Part shown: positions 23,369 through 33,714 of the stretch, piece after piece | Position numbering within the stretch: the first letter of the stretch is position 1 | Layout: each line of letters opens with the position of its first letter | The notes under the pieces: generated by a model | Databases searched by the model: none | What the model was told of the DNA's origin: nothing | The model's input: only the letters and a program-made list of their open reading frames with translations | Source: Iris pallida | Taxonomy: Eukaryota > Streptophyta > Magnoliopsida > Asparagales > Iridaceae | DNA length: 64,000 nucleotides | NCBI GenBank assembly: GCA_029216955.1 | Contig: JANAVB010029819.1 | Location: 36,444,831 to 36,508,830 of the forward strand | Direction of reading: 5' to 3' | Made by a program: the position numbers and the translations under genes

Positions 23369-24244
23369 TTGCCTATCTGTACTTCAGTGGTGAACTTGGC
23401 CAAGATTGTGGCTCCTCTTCCAGATGATGATCCTCTCAATGAGTATATCAATATTGATAATAATGTACCTTCAGTGGATGATGTTATCCCTGAAAAAGAA
23501 CTTGCGTATTTTCTTAGTAAAGGTTTGTCTTTGAATTACTCCGATGTCTATCAATCTGTAAACCACTACATAGATACGATATACGCTCTAGGGCACGGCA
23601 TAGGACCACACCTCTACATGTTGGTCACGATGCCTCACATGCGAGAAAAATTTTACCCAGAAGATATCCACTACTTCATCATCCCAGCCAGAAAGAATGA
23701 TAAAGAACTAATTATCTTTGGTCGAATAATTGGCGAAAGAAAGTTCCGGACTCTACTTCTCCCCAGCACAACAGGGAAGCTGACTATGACTGGGAAAATA
23801 CAACTTTTCCTGTATAGTTGGCAGGCCAAGAATATCATCCATAACATGGGGGATGAGATCAAAAGCGACCAGGGGCTAAATTACGACCGGGGACGACGGT
23901 TGCCAATACGACACATTGCTCCTCCCGACAAACCCGAGAACTACTATCAACGAAACGGTGTTGGTTTGGGTTATGTCACTCCTCCAACAACTCTCGAAAG
24001 ATCAGATGATGAAGCAGATCATTATTCTCATTCTTCTGATTCCTCTCTCTGGGACTCAAACTCCAGCATTGGCAACATGTTCAAAGCAACGCTGTCCGTC
24101 AACATGATTTCCGTTGACCAAATGCGGACGATGTTCAATCGATCGAGCTTGAACAATGGGCTCAAAATATGGATACTAGATAGGAGCTGTGCTTCGAACA
24201 ACGTGAACCACCTACCGAAGACGAATTTATCCAAGTTAATTTAG
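23369..24244 (+). pseudogene. E4 polyprotein fragment upstream of RT
   Basis: Open frame of 291 codons whose beginning is fused to LTR sequence, so the apparent start is not natural. It contains an acidic stretch and a YYQRNGVGLGYVTPP segment resembling the Gly-rich spacer upstream of RT in Tat polyproteins. No intact DSG or DTG protease motif was seen. It ends about 200 bp before the RT frame; the gap reads as Tat-like (VFAWNYEDMPGLDP) with stops. Assignment rests on position and composition. Confidence 0.55.
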
Positions 24245-25270
24245 GAGATGAATCATCTTTTAAACCAATCTTCATCAGCAAAATTCTATCTGGCGATGAA
24301 CGCTAATCTCTTATACAGCTTATAAGAGAATATCGACGTCTTCGCATGGAACTATGAAGACATGCCAGGCTTGGACCCTAAAGTTGCCATGCACCGCCTC
24401 AATATTTCATCTAAAGCTAAGCCAGTGAAGCAGCAACAATAACGATTCCGACCAGATGTCATGGAGGCCATCGAAAATGAAGTCAAGAAGCTCATTGCCA
24501 GTGGATTCATTTACGAAGAACAACACCCTGACTGGGTTGCCAACATCGTTTCAGTCATAAAAATTAACAGTAAAGTTCGAGTCTGTATCGATTACCGTGA
24601 TTTGAACTCTGCATGCCCGAAGGACGAGTTCCCTCTACCGATCACCGACGTAATGATCGATAATACTTGTGGCTTCGAGTGGATGTCCTTCATGGATGGG
24701 TTCTCAGGCTACAGCCAGATCAAGATGTTCCTCGATGATGAGAAGCATACATCTTTTCGAACACCGTTGGGGGTATACTGCTATACGGTGATGCCCTTCG
24801 GATTGAAAAATACAGGGGCGACATACCAGCGAGTCATGAACATAATTTTTTGTGATCATTTACGCAAAACATTAGAGTGCTACATAGACGATATCGCAAT
24901 AAAAAGTCATCTCAAGGGCAACCACCTCCAGGAATTGAGAACGATATTCGAACTAATGCGTGCACACCAACTCACGATGAATCCAACCAAGTCTTTTTTG
25001 GGAGTCTCTAGCGGCAAGTTCCTTGGTTTTGTCATCACTTCAAAGGGTATACATCTTGACCCAGAGAAAGGAAGGCTATCCTCGATATGCATCCTCCAAG
25101 AAACCTCAAAGAGCTACGCGGACAACAAGGAATACTATCCTACATCAGACGATTTATTTCGAACCTTTCTGGAAGGGGTCAACCATTCACTCGGCTCATA
25201 AAGAAAGGCGTATCTTTCTTCTGGACTGACTAATGTCAACGTGTATTCGATGACATCAAGGCGTATCTCA
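24245..25270 (+). pseudogene. pol: E4 reverse transcriptase
   Basis: RT of a Tat-type element. The sequence upstream, read through stops, gives the conserved lead-in with MPGLDPKVAMHRLNI near 24360-24410. The open part runs from 24461 to 25201. Visible motifs are VCIDYRDLNSACPKDEFPLP, SFMDGFSGYSQIKM, VMPFGLKNTGATYQR and the catalytic YIDDIAIKS near 24880-24910. The frame is lost after HLDPEK near 25070, before the connection region. The Asp pair is intact, but the flanks are broken. Confidence 0.88.
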
Positions 25271-25284
25271 CAAGCCTCCCAGTA

Positions 25285-26260
25285 TTGGTGGCTCCAATAA
25301 TGGAGAAGCCTTTCTTACTATATATCTGCGCTATGGACCATTCTCTTGGCGCCCTATTAGCTCAGAAGAATGAAGGCGGCCATGAACAGGCAATCTACTG
25401 CCTCAGCCGCACAATGGTGGGTGCCGAGCACAGATACACACCTATGGAAAAGGAATGCCTTGTACTGGTATTTGCCATCCTGAAGACACGCCACTATGTG
25501 TCTGGGCAGACTATCCACATCATATCTAAAGTCAATCCTTTCAGAATACTCATGACTAAACCAAGTTCTCTTAATTCCTGTTTAGCTACATGGACAATGC
25601 TATTGACTCCATACGATATACTCTTCGTCCCTCAGAAGGCAGTAAAAGGTCAAGCATTAGCTGATTTCCTAGTAGCTCATCTGGTGCCAGAATCTTTCAA
25701 ACTCTACGACGAAATCTCTGATGAAGTAGTAGAGTCTAACATTGCAACTGAAGAAATTCTCATTTGGCGAACGTTCTTTGAAGGTGCATCAAGAATAGGA
25801 CCCAAAAGAAATATTGTGGTTGGAGTAGGTGCCGTGCTCGTGTCACCTGATCATCTGGTTATACATCGTGCATATTCTCTCGTGGAACCATGTACCAACA
25901 ACGTGGCCGAATATAATGCCCTATTAATCGGCCTGCAAGTGGCAAAATAACTGGGAGTTGACTATCTAGAAGCCTACGGCAATTCCAAGCTAATAGTTAG
26001 TCAAGTCCAAGGGGATTATGAAGTTCGTCACGAAGATCTCATCCCCTATCATAGAGTATCAATCGAGTTGGCATCTACTTTCGTTGGATTCTTCATTGAG
26101 CACGTGCCTCGACTACAGAATATAGAAGCAGATGCTCTAGCCGGTCTCGCTGCTTCCTTGACCGTTCCTACCAATACTCAGCAGTCGATCACAGTGTCTG
26201 GTCGAGAACTATTATGTGTAAAAAATACCTTGCATATTCATCACAGTTATACAAAGTAAA
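25285..26260 (+). pseudogene. pol: E4 RNase H and second (archaeal-type) RNase H
   Basis: The first RNase H is recognised by LGALLAQKNEGG, YCLSRTMVGAEHRYTPMEKE and the QALADFL end. The second follows: FFEGASR near 25780, NNVAEYNALLIGL near 25900 and YGNSKLIVSQVQG near 25975. A tandem archaeal-type RNase H is diagnostic of the Tat/Ogre/Retand group. A TAA at 25948 interrupts it just after IGLQVAK, at a position where relatives have Gln. The acidic residue after YG reads Asn, and FFEG has Glu where Asp is usual, so activity is unlikely. Confidence 0.82.
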
Positions 26261-26389
26261 CAAATGTTGGTGTTAAAGACTGGAGATTCCCTTTCATAGA
26301 CTACGCTGTCTATGGAATCCTCTATGAGGACCCGAAGGAAGTAGTGTCTATCTAAAGGCGATCCTTCAAATTTTACTACGATACAGCTA

Positions 26390-27538
26390 CCAAGATGCTG
26401 TACCGACACTCTTACGACGGACTATTGTTACGATGTTTATCAGACACAAAAGCCAAACATGCACTCCGGGAGGCTCACGACGGAGTTTTGTGGTGCAAAT
26501 CAACCAGGCCCCAAATTACAAGATCGCCTCAAACAAATGGGTTATTATTGGCCCACGATGATAGCAGATGCTATTGAATATGCAAAAAAGTGTAGAGCTT
26601 GTCAGTTCCACGCCGATTTCATACATAAACCTTCGGAGTTTCTACACCCGACGGCAGCATCCTGTCCTTTTGAAGCCTGGGGCATGGACGTCATATGACC
26701 AATCAGCCCGCCATCCTCTAAAGGACATCGGTTCATCCTAGCCATAACCGATTACTTCTCCAAATGGGCGAAAGCTATACCGCTCACCGAAGTGAAGGCC
26801 TCGAACGTGATCAATTTCATCAAATATCATATTATCTACCGTTTCGGCCTACCTTGCAAGATCATCCATGATAATGGTCCACAATTTGCAAGCTATGCAT
26901 TCTATCTGTTCTGCAATATGAATCGAATCCAGAATATAGCCTCTACTGCCTACAATCCAGCGGCTAATGGGCTAGCAGAAGCCTTCAATAAAACTATTAT
27001 TAAACTTCTCAAGAAGTTTGTGTCTTCAAACAAGCGTGATTGGAATGAGAAGCTCGGCGAATGTTTATGGGCCTATCGTACAACGGTCCGGACTCCAACA
27101 TGCAGTACGCCATTCTCTCTGGGTTATGGGAGTGAAGCAGTTCTTTTCCTAGAAATCCAGATTCCTTCTCTTCGAGTAGCCTTAGCTAGCGAGTTGACTA
27201 CCGAAGAAAGCTACCATTTGCGTCTACAGGAGCTCGAAGTACTAGACAAAAAATGTTTGTTATCTCGGCAGCGTATTGAGCTATACCAAGCACGTCTTTC
27301 CAGAGCCTTCAATAAAAAGGTGAAGGAAAGAATCTTCCAAGTCGGTGATCTAGTCTTAGCAGTGAGAAGAGCAATGGTCATGACACACAAAACAAAAGGA
27401 AAATTTCAGCCTAAATGGGAAGGTCCTTTCATCATGGAATCAGTATATTCTAACGGTGCGTACCGACTAACCAAGCCTGACGGTGACTTGCTCGTGGTGC
27501 CTATCAACGACAAGTTCCTGAAGAAATACTATGTATAA
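26390..27538 (+). pseudogene. pol: E4 integrase
   Basis: The zinc-finger region lies near 26450-26630 (ending CRACQFHAD), with a frameshift near 26485. The first catalytic Asp is in GMDVI, followed at once by a TGA (26696). The second is in HDNGPQF near 26870 and the Glu in GLAEAFNKT near 26970, so the DDE residues can all be read. The C-terminal part ends with an SH3-like KGKFQPKWEGPFI segment and the stop after FLKKYYV at 27536. No chromodomain is present, as expected for Tat. Confidence 0.88.
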
Positions 27539-28359
27539 CATTTTTTATATAATGTTCACATATGTTCAGTCATGTAAATGTACAGTACGATGTTTATGTG
27601 ATTCGAAAATTATCTAACTATTATCCGTATTTCAAGAGCCTTGAATATGCCTTGGATAATAGGTCCTCCAAAATATTTTTCCAGTGGAATCATTCCCCTT
27701 TTTGACTCTGTCCAAACTCGGTTTGACGAAAACAAGTCACGTCCCCATTATCTCTGAATTGTTTTTCGATAATTATTTTTCCAGTGAAGTGATTATGTTT
27801 TGCCTCGTCCATATTATCTCTGTTAGGTTTTTTCTCAAAATCCATTCCACCAAAAACTACTCCTTATTATCGTGTGTCACGTCCATATTACCTCTGATAC
27901 CGATAGTCTTCCGACTTGACGCCTGTACCCAACCCGGGATAAAAGACACGGTGTTAAGACCACAAAACCTATCACGTCCATATTACCTCTGTTGGGTTTT
28001 GTTTCGAATCTATTTGCTCGTATTTTCAGATGCACAAAAGGGCAATAGGTACACAAAAAGTCCTCCAGTGGAATATTCTTTATCAAACACAAATGATGTA
28101 TTAGGCCCTCTAGTACAAGCACCAAAAATACTACAAATAAAAAATGGAATGAATGTATTCTATTTTCAGTTACATTCATAGGATTACACCTCCAATAAAA
28201 ATCATAGATTCGTCACAAGAGTGAGCAACCTTAAAAGTTCTCCATTTCTTTATTTAGATAGGAAATAAAGGATTACATCGATGTCTAAAACAAGCAAAAC
28301 ACAAACTACAGCTAAAGACACCAAGACACAATACAGACATTTATGGGAACCCACGGATC
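27539..28359 (+). other. E4 3' region with degenerate ~100-bp repeats
   Basis: No sense gene seen. The motif CACGTCCATATTACCTCTG or a close variant recurs near 27733, 27804, 27877 and 27973, and CCAGTGGAAT near 27681, 27778 (variant) and 28064. This suggests diverged direct repeats. Repeat-rich 3' untranslated regions are known in Tat-lineage elements. Confidence 0.55.
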
Positions 28360-29101
28360 CTAGGTGTGTTGAGGTATATACCATTCCCTCAACCATTTCG
28401 CATACGAAGGATCTATTTGATTAAGGTCTTCAGCAGGGGCAGGAGGGTCAGAACTCCCAGTGCTACTGCCCTCAGACTTGGGCTCCTCCTTTATAGCAGT
28501 CTCAACCTTGGGAGTAATTCCCTCACTGAGGGATGCCAGCTCTTCTTTTTTTCTCAATTTTTGGTATCACCTCCTCTTTAACGAACGATGACTCTTATTC
28601 GATGAAAGGGGGCAGCATCTCCTCCTTCACAATGGTCTCAGCCTTCGGCGTGGATGCCGCAAGAATCAAAGACAGAAGAGAAGGTTAGACTTAGAAATCG
28701 CAGGAAAAACTAAGTGCTGAAGGACTTATGCGCCCAAAGCAGGACTATGCGCCCAAGACAAGGATGTGGGCGCATAACATACAGCAGTGCATGGGCGCAT
28801 AACATGCCATAGCATGTGGGCACATAACATGGCAACATGTGGGCGCATAGCACACCACAATGTTGGCGCATGACTTCTGTGGGCGCATAAGAATGCTCAC
28901 ATAAGTATATTGCCTTAGGTGCATGCGCCCAGGCGGAAGAAAAGTCTGAGCGTCGCAAATTAATGCTCAAGACTTTGTTTTTTGAGGCGTGCCCTCACCC
29001 AGAATCGGGTCCTGTATTGGCGAGGACGCTGCCGCAGGAGGAGAGCCACTCGGTGCAGCCCCCTTGCCTTTTGCAGATCTCTTCGCAACCTTGGGAGACA
29101 C
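28360..29101 (-). pseudogene. Antisense ORF remnant in the E4 3' region
   Basis: Read on the minus strand from 29101, a 44-codon frame begins GTG (perhaps a decayed ATG): a basic, Ala/Pro/Ser-rich peptide containing VAKRSAKGKG and ending at a TGA at 28967-28969. After a 250-bp gap full of GCGCATA motifs, coding-like sequence resumes near 28656 with repeated K-E-E/V-K-E-E patterns, broken by a stop and a frameshift. It ends as an acidic 65-residue frame finishing WLREWYIPQHT at 28360. A TATA box lies 80-90 bp upstream (29183-29190). Antisense extra ORFs between pol and the 3' LTR are known in some Tat-lineage elements; their function is unknown. The gap could be an intron (see findings). Confidence 0.55.
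28720..28960. repeat. GCGCATA / TATGCGCCC motif cluster
   Basis: TATGCGCCCAA occurs twice at 28725-28760, followed by at least five copies of the reverse complement TGGGCGCATA or close variants up to 28890. The same word in direct orientation fills the E4 LTR start (29580-29960) and 29220-29290. Confidence 0.75.
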
Positions 29102-29179
29102 GGTTCTTAAAGAAAGGAGATGAAGAGTCTTTTGAAAGTTCTAAGAAGGGAGAATAATGAACTTTCTCTCACCTTCAGA

Positions 29180-29193
29180 GCCTATTTATAGGC
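29180..29193 (-). promoter_or_regulatory. Candidate antisense TATA box in E4
   Basis: The minus strand reads GCCTATAAATAGGC, a textbook plant TATA core, 80-90 bp upstream of the antisense reading frame at 29101. No supporting data beyond motif and spacing. Confidence 0.5.
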
Positions 29194-29532
29194 ACATGCC
29201 ACTTCCTATACGCCCACTATCTTTATGCGCCTATGTGCCTATTGTGCGCTATGCGCCTACCTAATCTTATGCGCCCACGTGAAGATCCAGCCTTTTGCAC
29301 ACTATACGACTGCAACTTGCTAACGTGGACAACGTATGAAGGATGGACCTCTTCAAATTCCATCCCGATGAATCTGTCAGTTCAGATTTTCGAGGAAGAT
29401 CTCAACAGTCGTATCTCTCTGACAGGCTGGCCAAACAATATGTGCCCAAAGATAGTGTTGTGCTATGCGCCCACGAGAAGACAGTCCGTGCTTCTTTCAA
29501 AGTATTTCGAACTCGTTCAAGTATCGAAAACT

Positions 29533-29545
29533 TTGAAGGGGGTCT
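29533..29545 (+). promoter_or_regulatory. Polypurine tract of E4
   Basis: TTGAAGGGGGTCT sits directly before the LTR start TGTAGAAGC. The purine run and its contact with the TG end are as expected for plus-strand priming. Confidence 0.7.
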
Positions 29546-29576
29546 TGTAGAAGCATGAAAATTTCAGCAATGAAGC

Positions 29577-29723
29577 CTTATGCACCCAAGCCAATGAGAA
29601 CATATGCGCCCAAGCCAATGAAGCTCTATGCACCCAAGTCATCCTGTGAAGCTCTATGTGCCCAAGTCACCCTGTGAAGCTCTATGGTCCTAAGCCACCC
29701 TGTGAAGCTCTATGTGCCCAAGA
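29577..29723. repeat. 28-bp tandem repeat in the E4 LTR
   Basis: Units containing CTATGTGCCCAAGTCACC and TGTGAAGCT start near 29625, 29653, 29681 and 29709, preceded by more diverged units. Each carries a form of the TATGCGCCCAAG word. Confidence 0.85.
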
Positions 29724-30006
29724 CAAGCTCCACCAAAAGGAGGGTGCATAGCCTGAAACAGGACTATGCGCCCAAGCCTGACTCACTTAAAGCCATGATC
29801 AAAACGTGTACCGAAGCGTATGGCCACGTCAGTCTCCACGAACAATCGTGCACAACATGTGGCCACGTCAGCACCACGATCAACCTATGACTACACAGCC
29901 TACATGTGCCTACATTCTATGCGCCCAAAGCATGACTATGCGCCCACATGAAAACCAGTATGTTTCCTCATGTGGACGCATAACATCATTCCAGCTCAGA
30001 AACTAC

Positions 30007-30014
30007 TATAAAAA
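30007..30014 (+). promoter_or_regulatory. TATA box of the E4 LTR
   Basis: TATAAAAA about 460 bp into the LTR, with a polyadenylation signal 260 bp further on. Confidence 0.6.
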
Positions 30015-30340
30015 GGGATCTCATCCCTCTTCAAAACACAGAACGGAGAGCATTTTCAAGAGCCAAATTGTTGCACTTCTTGCCAGTGTACCGAGAGTTA
30101 GCAATTTTCTTAGGTTTTCTTCCACTTTTGTAATCAGAGTGTCAACGGAGTAAATGAGCAACTGTCGCTCGATCTCCATCGTCCCGTTCCCCAGAATTCT
30201 TTTTTGTACTTGAGGATCCTCAGCGCAGGATCTCTCAGGTGTACTCGATTTGTGGTGCCTTGCACCAATAAAGAGTAAAAGACATCGTTTCTTCTTCTTT
30301 TTTGTGTGTATCCACAGTAAACAAGTACGAAAATCCTTCA

Positions 30341-30640
30341 ATAATGTAGTGTAACATGAATATGTCCGAGGGTCAGAGTGTAACCCGTAATGAATTGTTG
30401 CGATATCGTAAATATGAATTTATAGGTTAAATACCCGATAATGCTAACGGCCATCGGCACTTGAATGTGATTCGGACGCGAAGTACCGAACGCAGCCCTA
30501 GGTATTGCAATTATATACTCATAAATATATATATTTAAGAATTTTAAATAATGTAACTGAAGTACAAGAATGGCAAGGAATACTTGCCTGGCGCTGAGTG
30601 CTGTAATGGATGAGCTAGTCCAAAGTCCAAGTCCGATGAG
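30341..30640 (-). repeat. Fragment of an E2-type LTR, minus strand
   Basis: CATCGGCACTTGAAT...ATTCGGACGCGAAGTA near 30453-30488 resembles 42278-42315, and GGCAAGGAATACTTGCCTGG near 30571 resembles 36370 and, in reverse, 7410-7430. It is therefore a decayed piece of the LTR family of E2/E7. Edges are uncertain. Confidence 0.5.
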
Positions 30641-33000
30641 TCCAAAGTATTAAAAGGACCTAAAGAATAATGTAGGAATTAATTACTTATTTGCTACAAG
30701 GGCTACTTATAACATTACACAGTTTATTTTAAAAAGTTACTATTACTACTCTCTACCATGTCATAGTAGGCCCTAGTCATTTGAGGTTGGCTAAGTATTA
30801 AGATTGATAGGAACAAAAAGTATATTAAGTTGATGGCACAATATATTTTATGGCAAAATTTAACTAAGAAAAAACCCTATAAATTCCAAACAGGAAACAT
30901 CCAAAGCATAGGCTTGAAACCAAGACCACTCTTAGAGACACCAAACTACACAACCAAGTGGCCTGTTGCTCTCAAGTAATAATATATGGGTTACTCTCAT
31001 TTATTACCATTATAGTGGCAAGGTTAATTTGGCACATGAGGGCTCACAAAAATGAAGGGTACCCACAAAGACCATAAAATCCCTCTGCCTAACACAGGCT
31101 TTGAACTCAGGCACTCTCCAGTATCAACCCAACCGTCAACCAAGTGGCTAATGTTTTCGAGTAATTGTATATGGGTATCTCTCATAAATCAACTCTTGTG
31201 GGCACATGAGTAAAAGAAAAGAAAGGAAAAAGAACAAATTAGCCCCCTAAATCCCCACTCAGGATTTGAACCTGTGAACACCTACATGAACCCTCTCTTT
31301 ACAACCAAATGAGCTAATGCTCTCATCTGTATGAACATGGTTTCTAGTTTTTATTAATTGTGCTGGCAACCTAACTTGTCTCAAACAGAACTCTTGTTAA
31401 AAGGGAGACGACCATCTGTGATTTAGCATCTCTCATCTAAGGCCATGCATATACACGTGGATCCCTATTTTTAGGATATATGTACCCATATTGCAAGAAC
31501 ATGTGTGGGCACCTAACGATCTATATCTCTTTTAAGCTTGCTAATGTGGACACACCCACTAGACACATGTATACTATATACAGTAGTTTACTACTCAAGG
31601 AACCATTCACCCCAAACGTGTAAAATTAGCATACGTACACAGCTTTTCAATCACCCCCAAGGGATGACTTTCGACTATTAGGGTTCATGTGCTAACCTTT
31701 CTCTGACATGTTATCATATGCAAGCACTAACTACACTGGGAGAAGGCATAGAGGAAACGTGGCAGGAGGAGGAACTTACCAGGACTGGTTGCTATCCAAA
31801 TCGAGCCGCGAGTATAGCCTACTTCCGACACCGGGGGTTGAACGTTGAATCGGGTGTGAGGTCAACGAGTAGGGAGCTCGGCCTCCTCACCAAGCTACCT
31901 TGTCGTGGCCACCGGCGATCACCCTTGCTGCTGGTAAAGTGTAAGAGGATGGTGGTGGTGAGAAGAAATGAAAATGATGAAGATATGGATGAGTAGTGTG
32001 AAGAGGCGTAATGATGCTGAGATATGGGAATGCTGCTTGCGGTGACTGGTAGGGTTACTAGGGAAGAGATGAAGAAAGATGAGAATATATAGGAAGAGGT
32101 TAGGGTTTTGTATGGACTGGCGGGTGGGCTACAAAGTGAAGTTGGTCGGTCCAGGGAAAATATTCTCCAGCTTAATTGAAATAGTAATATGGTTAATATA
32201 TGAGAGGGGAATGGTGGAGGCTAGCCATTGGTCCCATTGGTTGAACACCTACAGTAGTATGCAAAAGCTCATAATTTGAGCTTGATGTCAATCTATGCCC
32301 ACACACACAATTTTAGCTCATGTTAGCAATCTTCCCCACTCCCTTGGCTCAAGTTAGCAATCATGCACAACACTAGCTCATTTATTTCAATGTCCAATAT
32401 TTTATTCCTTGGCCTAATATATATTTAAGGAACCAATCCAATTTTACACCTATAAAAATATAACAACTTTATTTATACCAATATTTATCTATGCAAAAAA
32501 ATAATAACCTTCCAAAGATTCTAACACAAATAAATAATTCTATAAAAATAAATTAATAATAGATAAATAAAAATAATAATAATAAAATGAGGGGGTTTAC
32601 AGCGGTACAATTGATGTTATGCTGAATCTGATCAAGTCTTCGCCAAGCCACAAGAACAAAGTTGTTAATCAAATCATTTTTTTTATTTTTGTTACGTATT
32701 TTCCTTTTCATTGAGTCTTGGAAAAGTGTACACATGGCTTAACGTCTAAAGTCCACTTCCAAATAAGCCTATCCAATTTGTATTTCTTTCCAGTCCACCA
32801 AAACAAAAAGCTTTCCTTTTTGTAAAGTTCAAAACCCAAAATCCAAGCCACACTTTGACCTAACTAGTCGTAGGACAACCGAACTCGGACCGAACTCGGT
32901 CACCCTGACCCGTTATCCCATTGGATTAGGTCACCCGGTAGACTCGACTCCAACGTTCGAATATTTGAACATTAGGGAACCGAACTCTGCCCGAATTCAG
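30641..33000. other. Gene-free stretch with tRNA-like repeats
   Basis: No supported gene. At about 30890-31380 three diverged ~170-bp units follow one another. The second and third carry TTTGAACTCAGGC- or GGATTTGAACCTGTG-like words, reminiscent of a tRNA B box, and all three have an ACCAA(G/A)TG(G/A) word followed at some distance by a TATG word. A similar GGGGTTGAACG...ACCAAGCTACCTT pattern lies at 31830-31905. From 31950 to 33000 the sequence is AT-rich with nothing recognised. Confidence 0.45.
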
Positions 33001-33600
33001 TCCCTAAAAACAATATTAATAGATTTGAGTTTCATATTCTTTTTTTTTCATCTCATCCCAGCTCATTCTCTTTTTTTATTCTAAGTGTTATCTAAGATTT
33101 ACACTTTCAAATCAAAACCTTTATGACTCCTAGCCAAGCCAGCGCCTGTTTCGGTTTGATCTAGAAGTTGGTTCGAGTTGTAAAGAAGGCTTGAAAACCA
33201 ATTCATTTTTATCTTATTTTCGAAGTGGATAAGTCCTTCAGATCAAAGGCTTATAGATGTGAAGTAGTGCTCTTCGTCTTAAAGCACGTGTTGTAAGGAG
33301 TTACAAGTATTCCGGATTCAAAGCTTCTGTTTTACTGCATAGTGGATCAATATCGAGCTAGAGTTCTCGGGACTGGACTAGTTCTTTTAAAGAAAAACCA
33401 GTACAAACTTTGGTCTTTGACTTGATTTTTTGATCTCCTTACTTTACACATTTACTTTACTAATGTCTGCTTCATATTAGCCGTTTACTGCCATATAATA
33501 TTTTTAAGTAGTGATTATCATTCCGCTACACACACACACACACAATATTCACCCCCTCTAGAGGTGCTCAATAGTCCTATACCGATCTATGGCAATCTAA
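33001..33600 (+). repeat. LTR (R-U5) fragment related to 22845-23368
   Basis: Shares GAGCTAGAGTTCTCGGGACTGGACTAG-type sequence (around 33354) and the end ATTCACCCCCTCTAGAG (33548) with the fragment fused to E4. A (CA)n run lies at about 33528-33544. No partner LTR or coding region of this family was found beside it. Confidence 0.5.
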
Positions 33601-33714
33601 TACACCATGGTACTGACTCAAACAAATACGACATCAAAATTTGGCATTATAAATACCAAAAATTGCTCCCTCATTTCTCTGCTACATACTACATGGAACA
33701 AGTTCTACAAGTAT

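Larger units (their letters stand above)
22845..30340 (+). mobile_element. E4: Tat-lineage Ty3-gypsy element, 5'-truncated
   Basis: The Tat lineage is indicated by the RT wording (VMPFGLKNTGATYQR), a second archaeal-type RNase H after the normal one, and a long 3' untranslated region with antisense coding remnants. The order is RT, RNase H, second RNase H, integrase, ~2-kb 3' region, polypurine tract, 795-bp LTR. The 5' LTR and most of gag are missing; the left part (22845-23368) is from a different LTR. Confidence 0.8.
29546..30340 (+). repeat. 3' LTR of E4
   Basis: Begins TGTAGAAGC and ends about AATCCTTCA, 795 bp. It contains tandem 28-bp units, a TATA box at 30007-30014 and a polyadenylation signal AATAAA at 30267-30272, in the right order for U3-R-U5. 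The end is inferred from the TG...CA rule because no second copy lies in the window. Confidence 0.7.

Noticed and set aside
31718..31996. 92-codon frame in the gene-free region
   Set aside because: Overlaps a tRNA-like repeat pattern, with no recognisable domain or supporting context.
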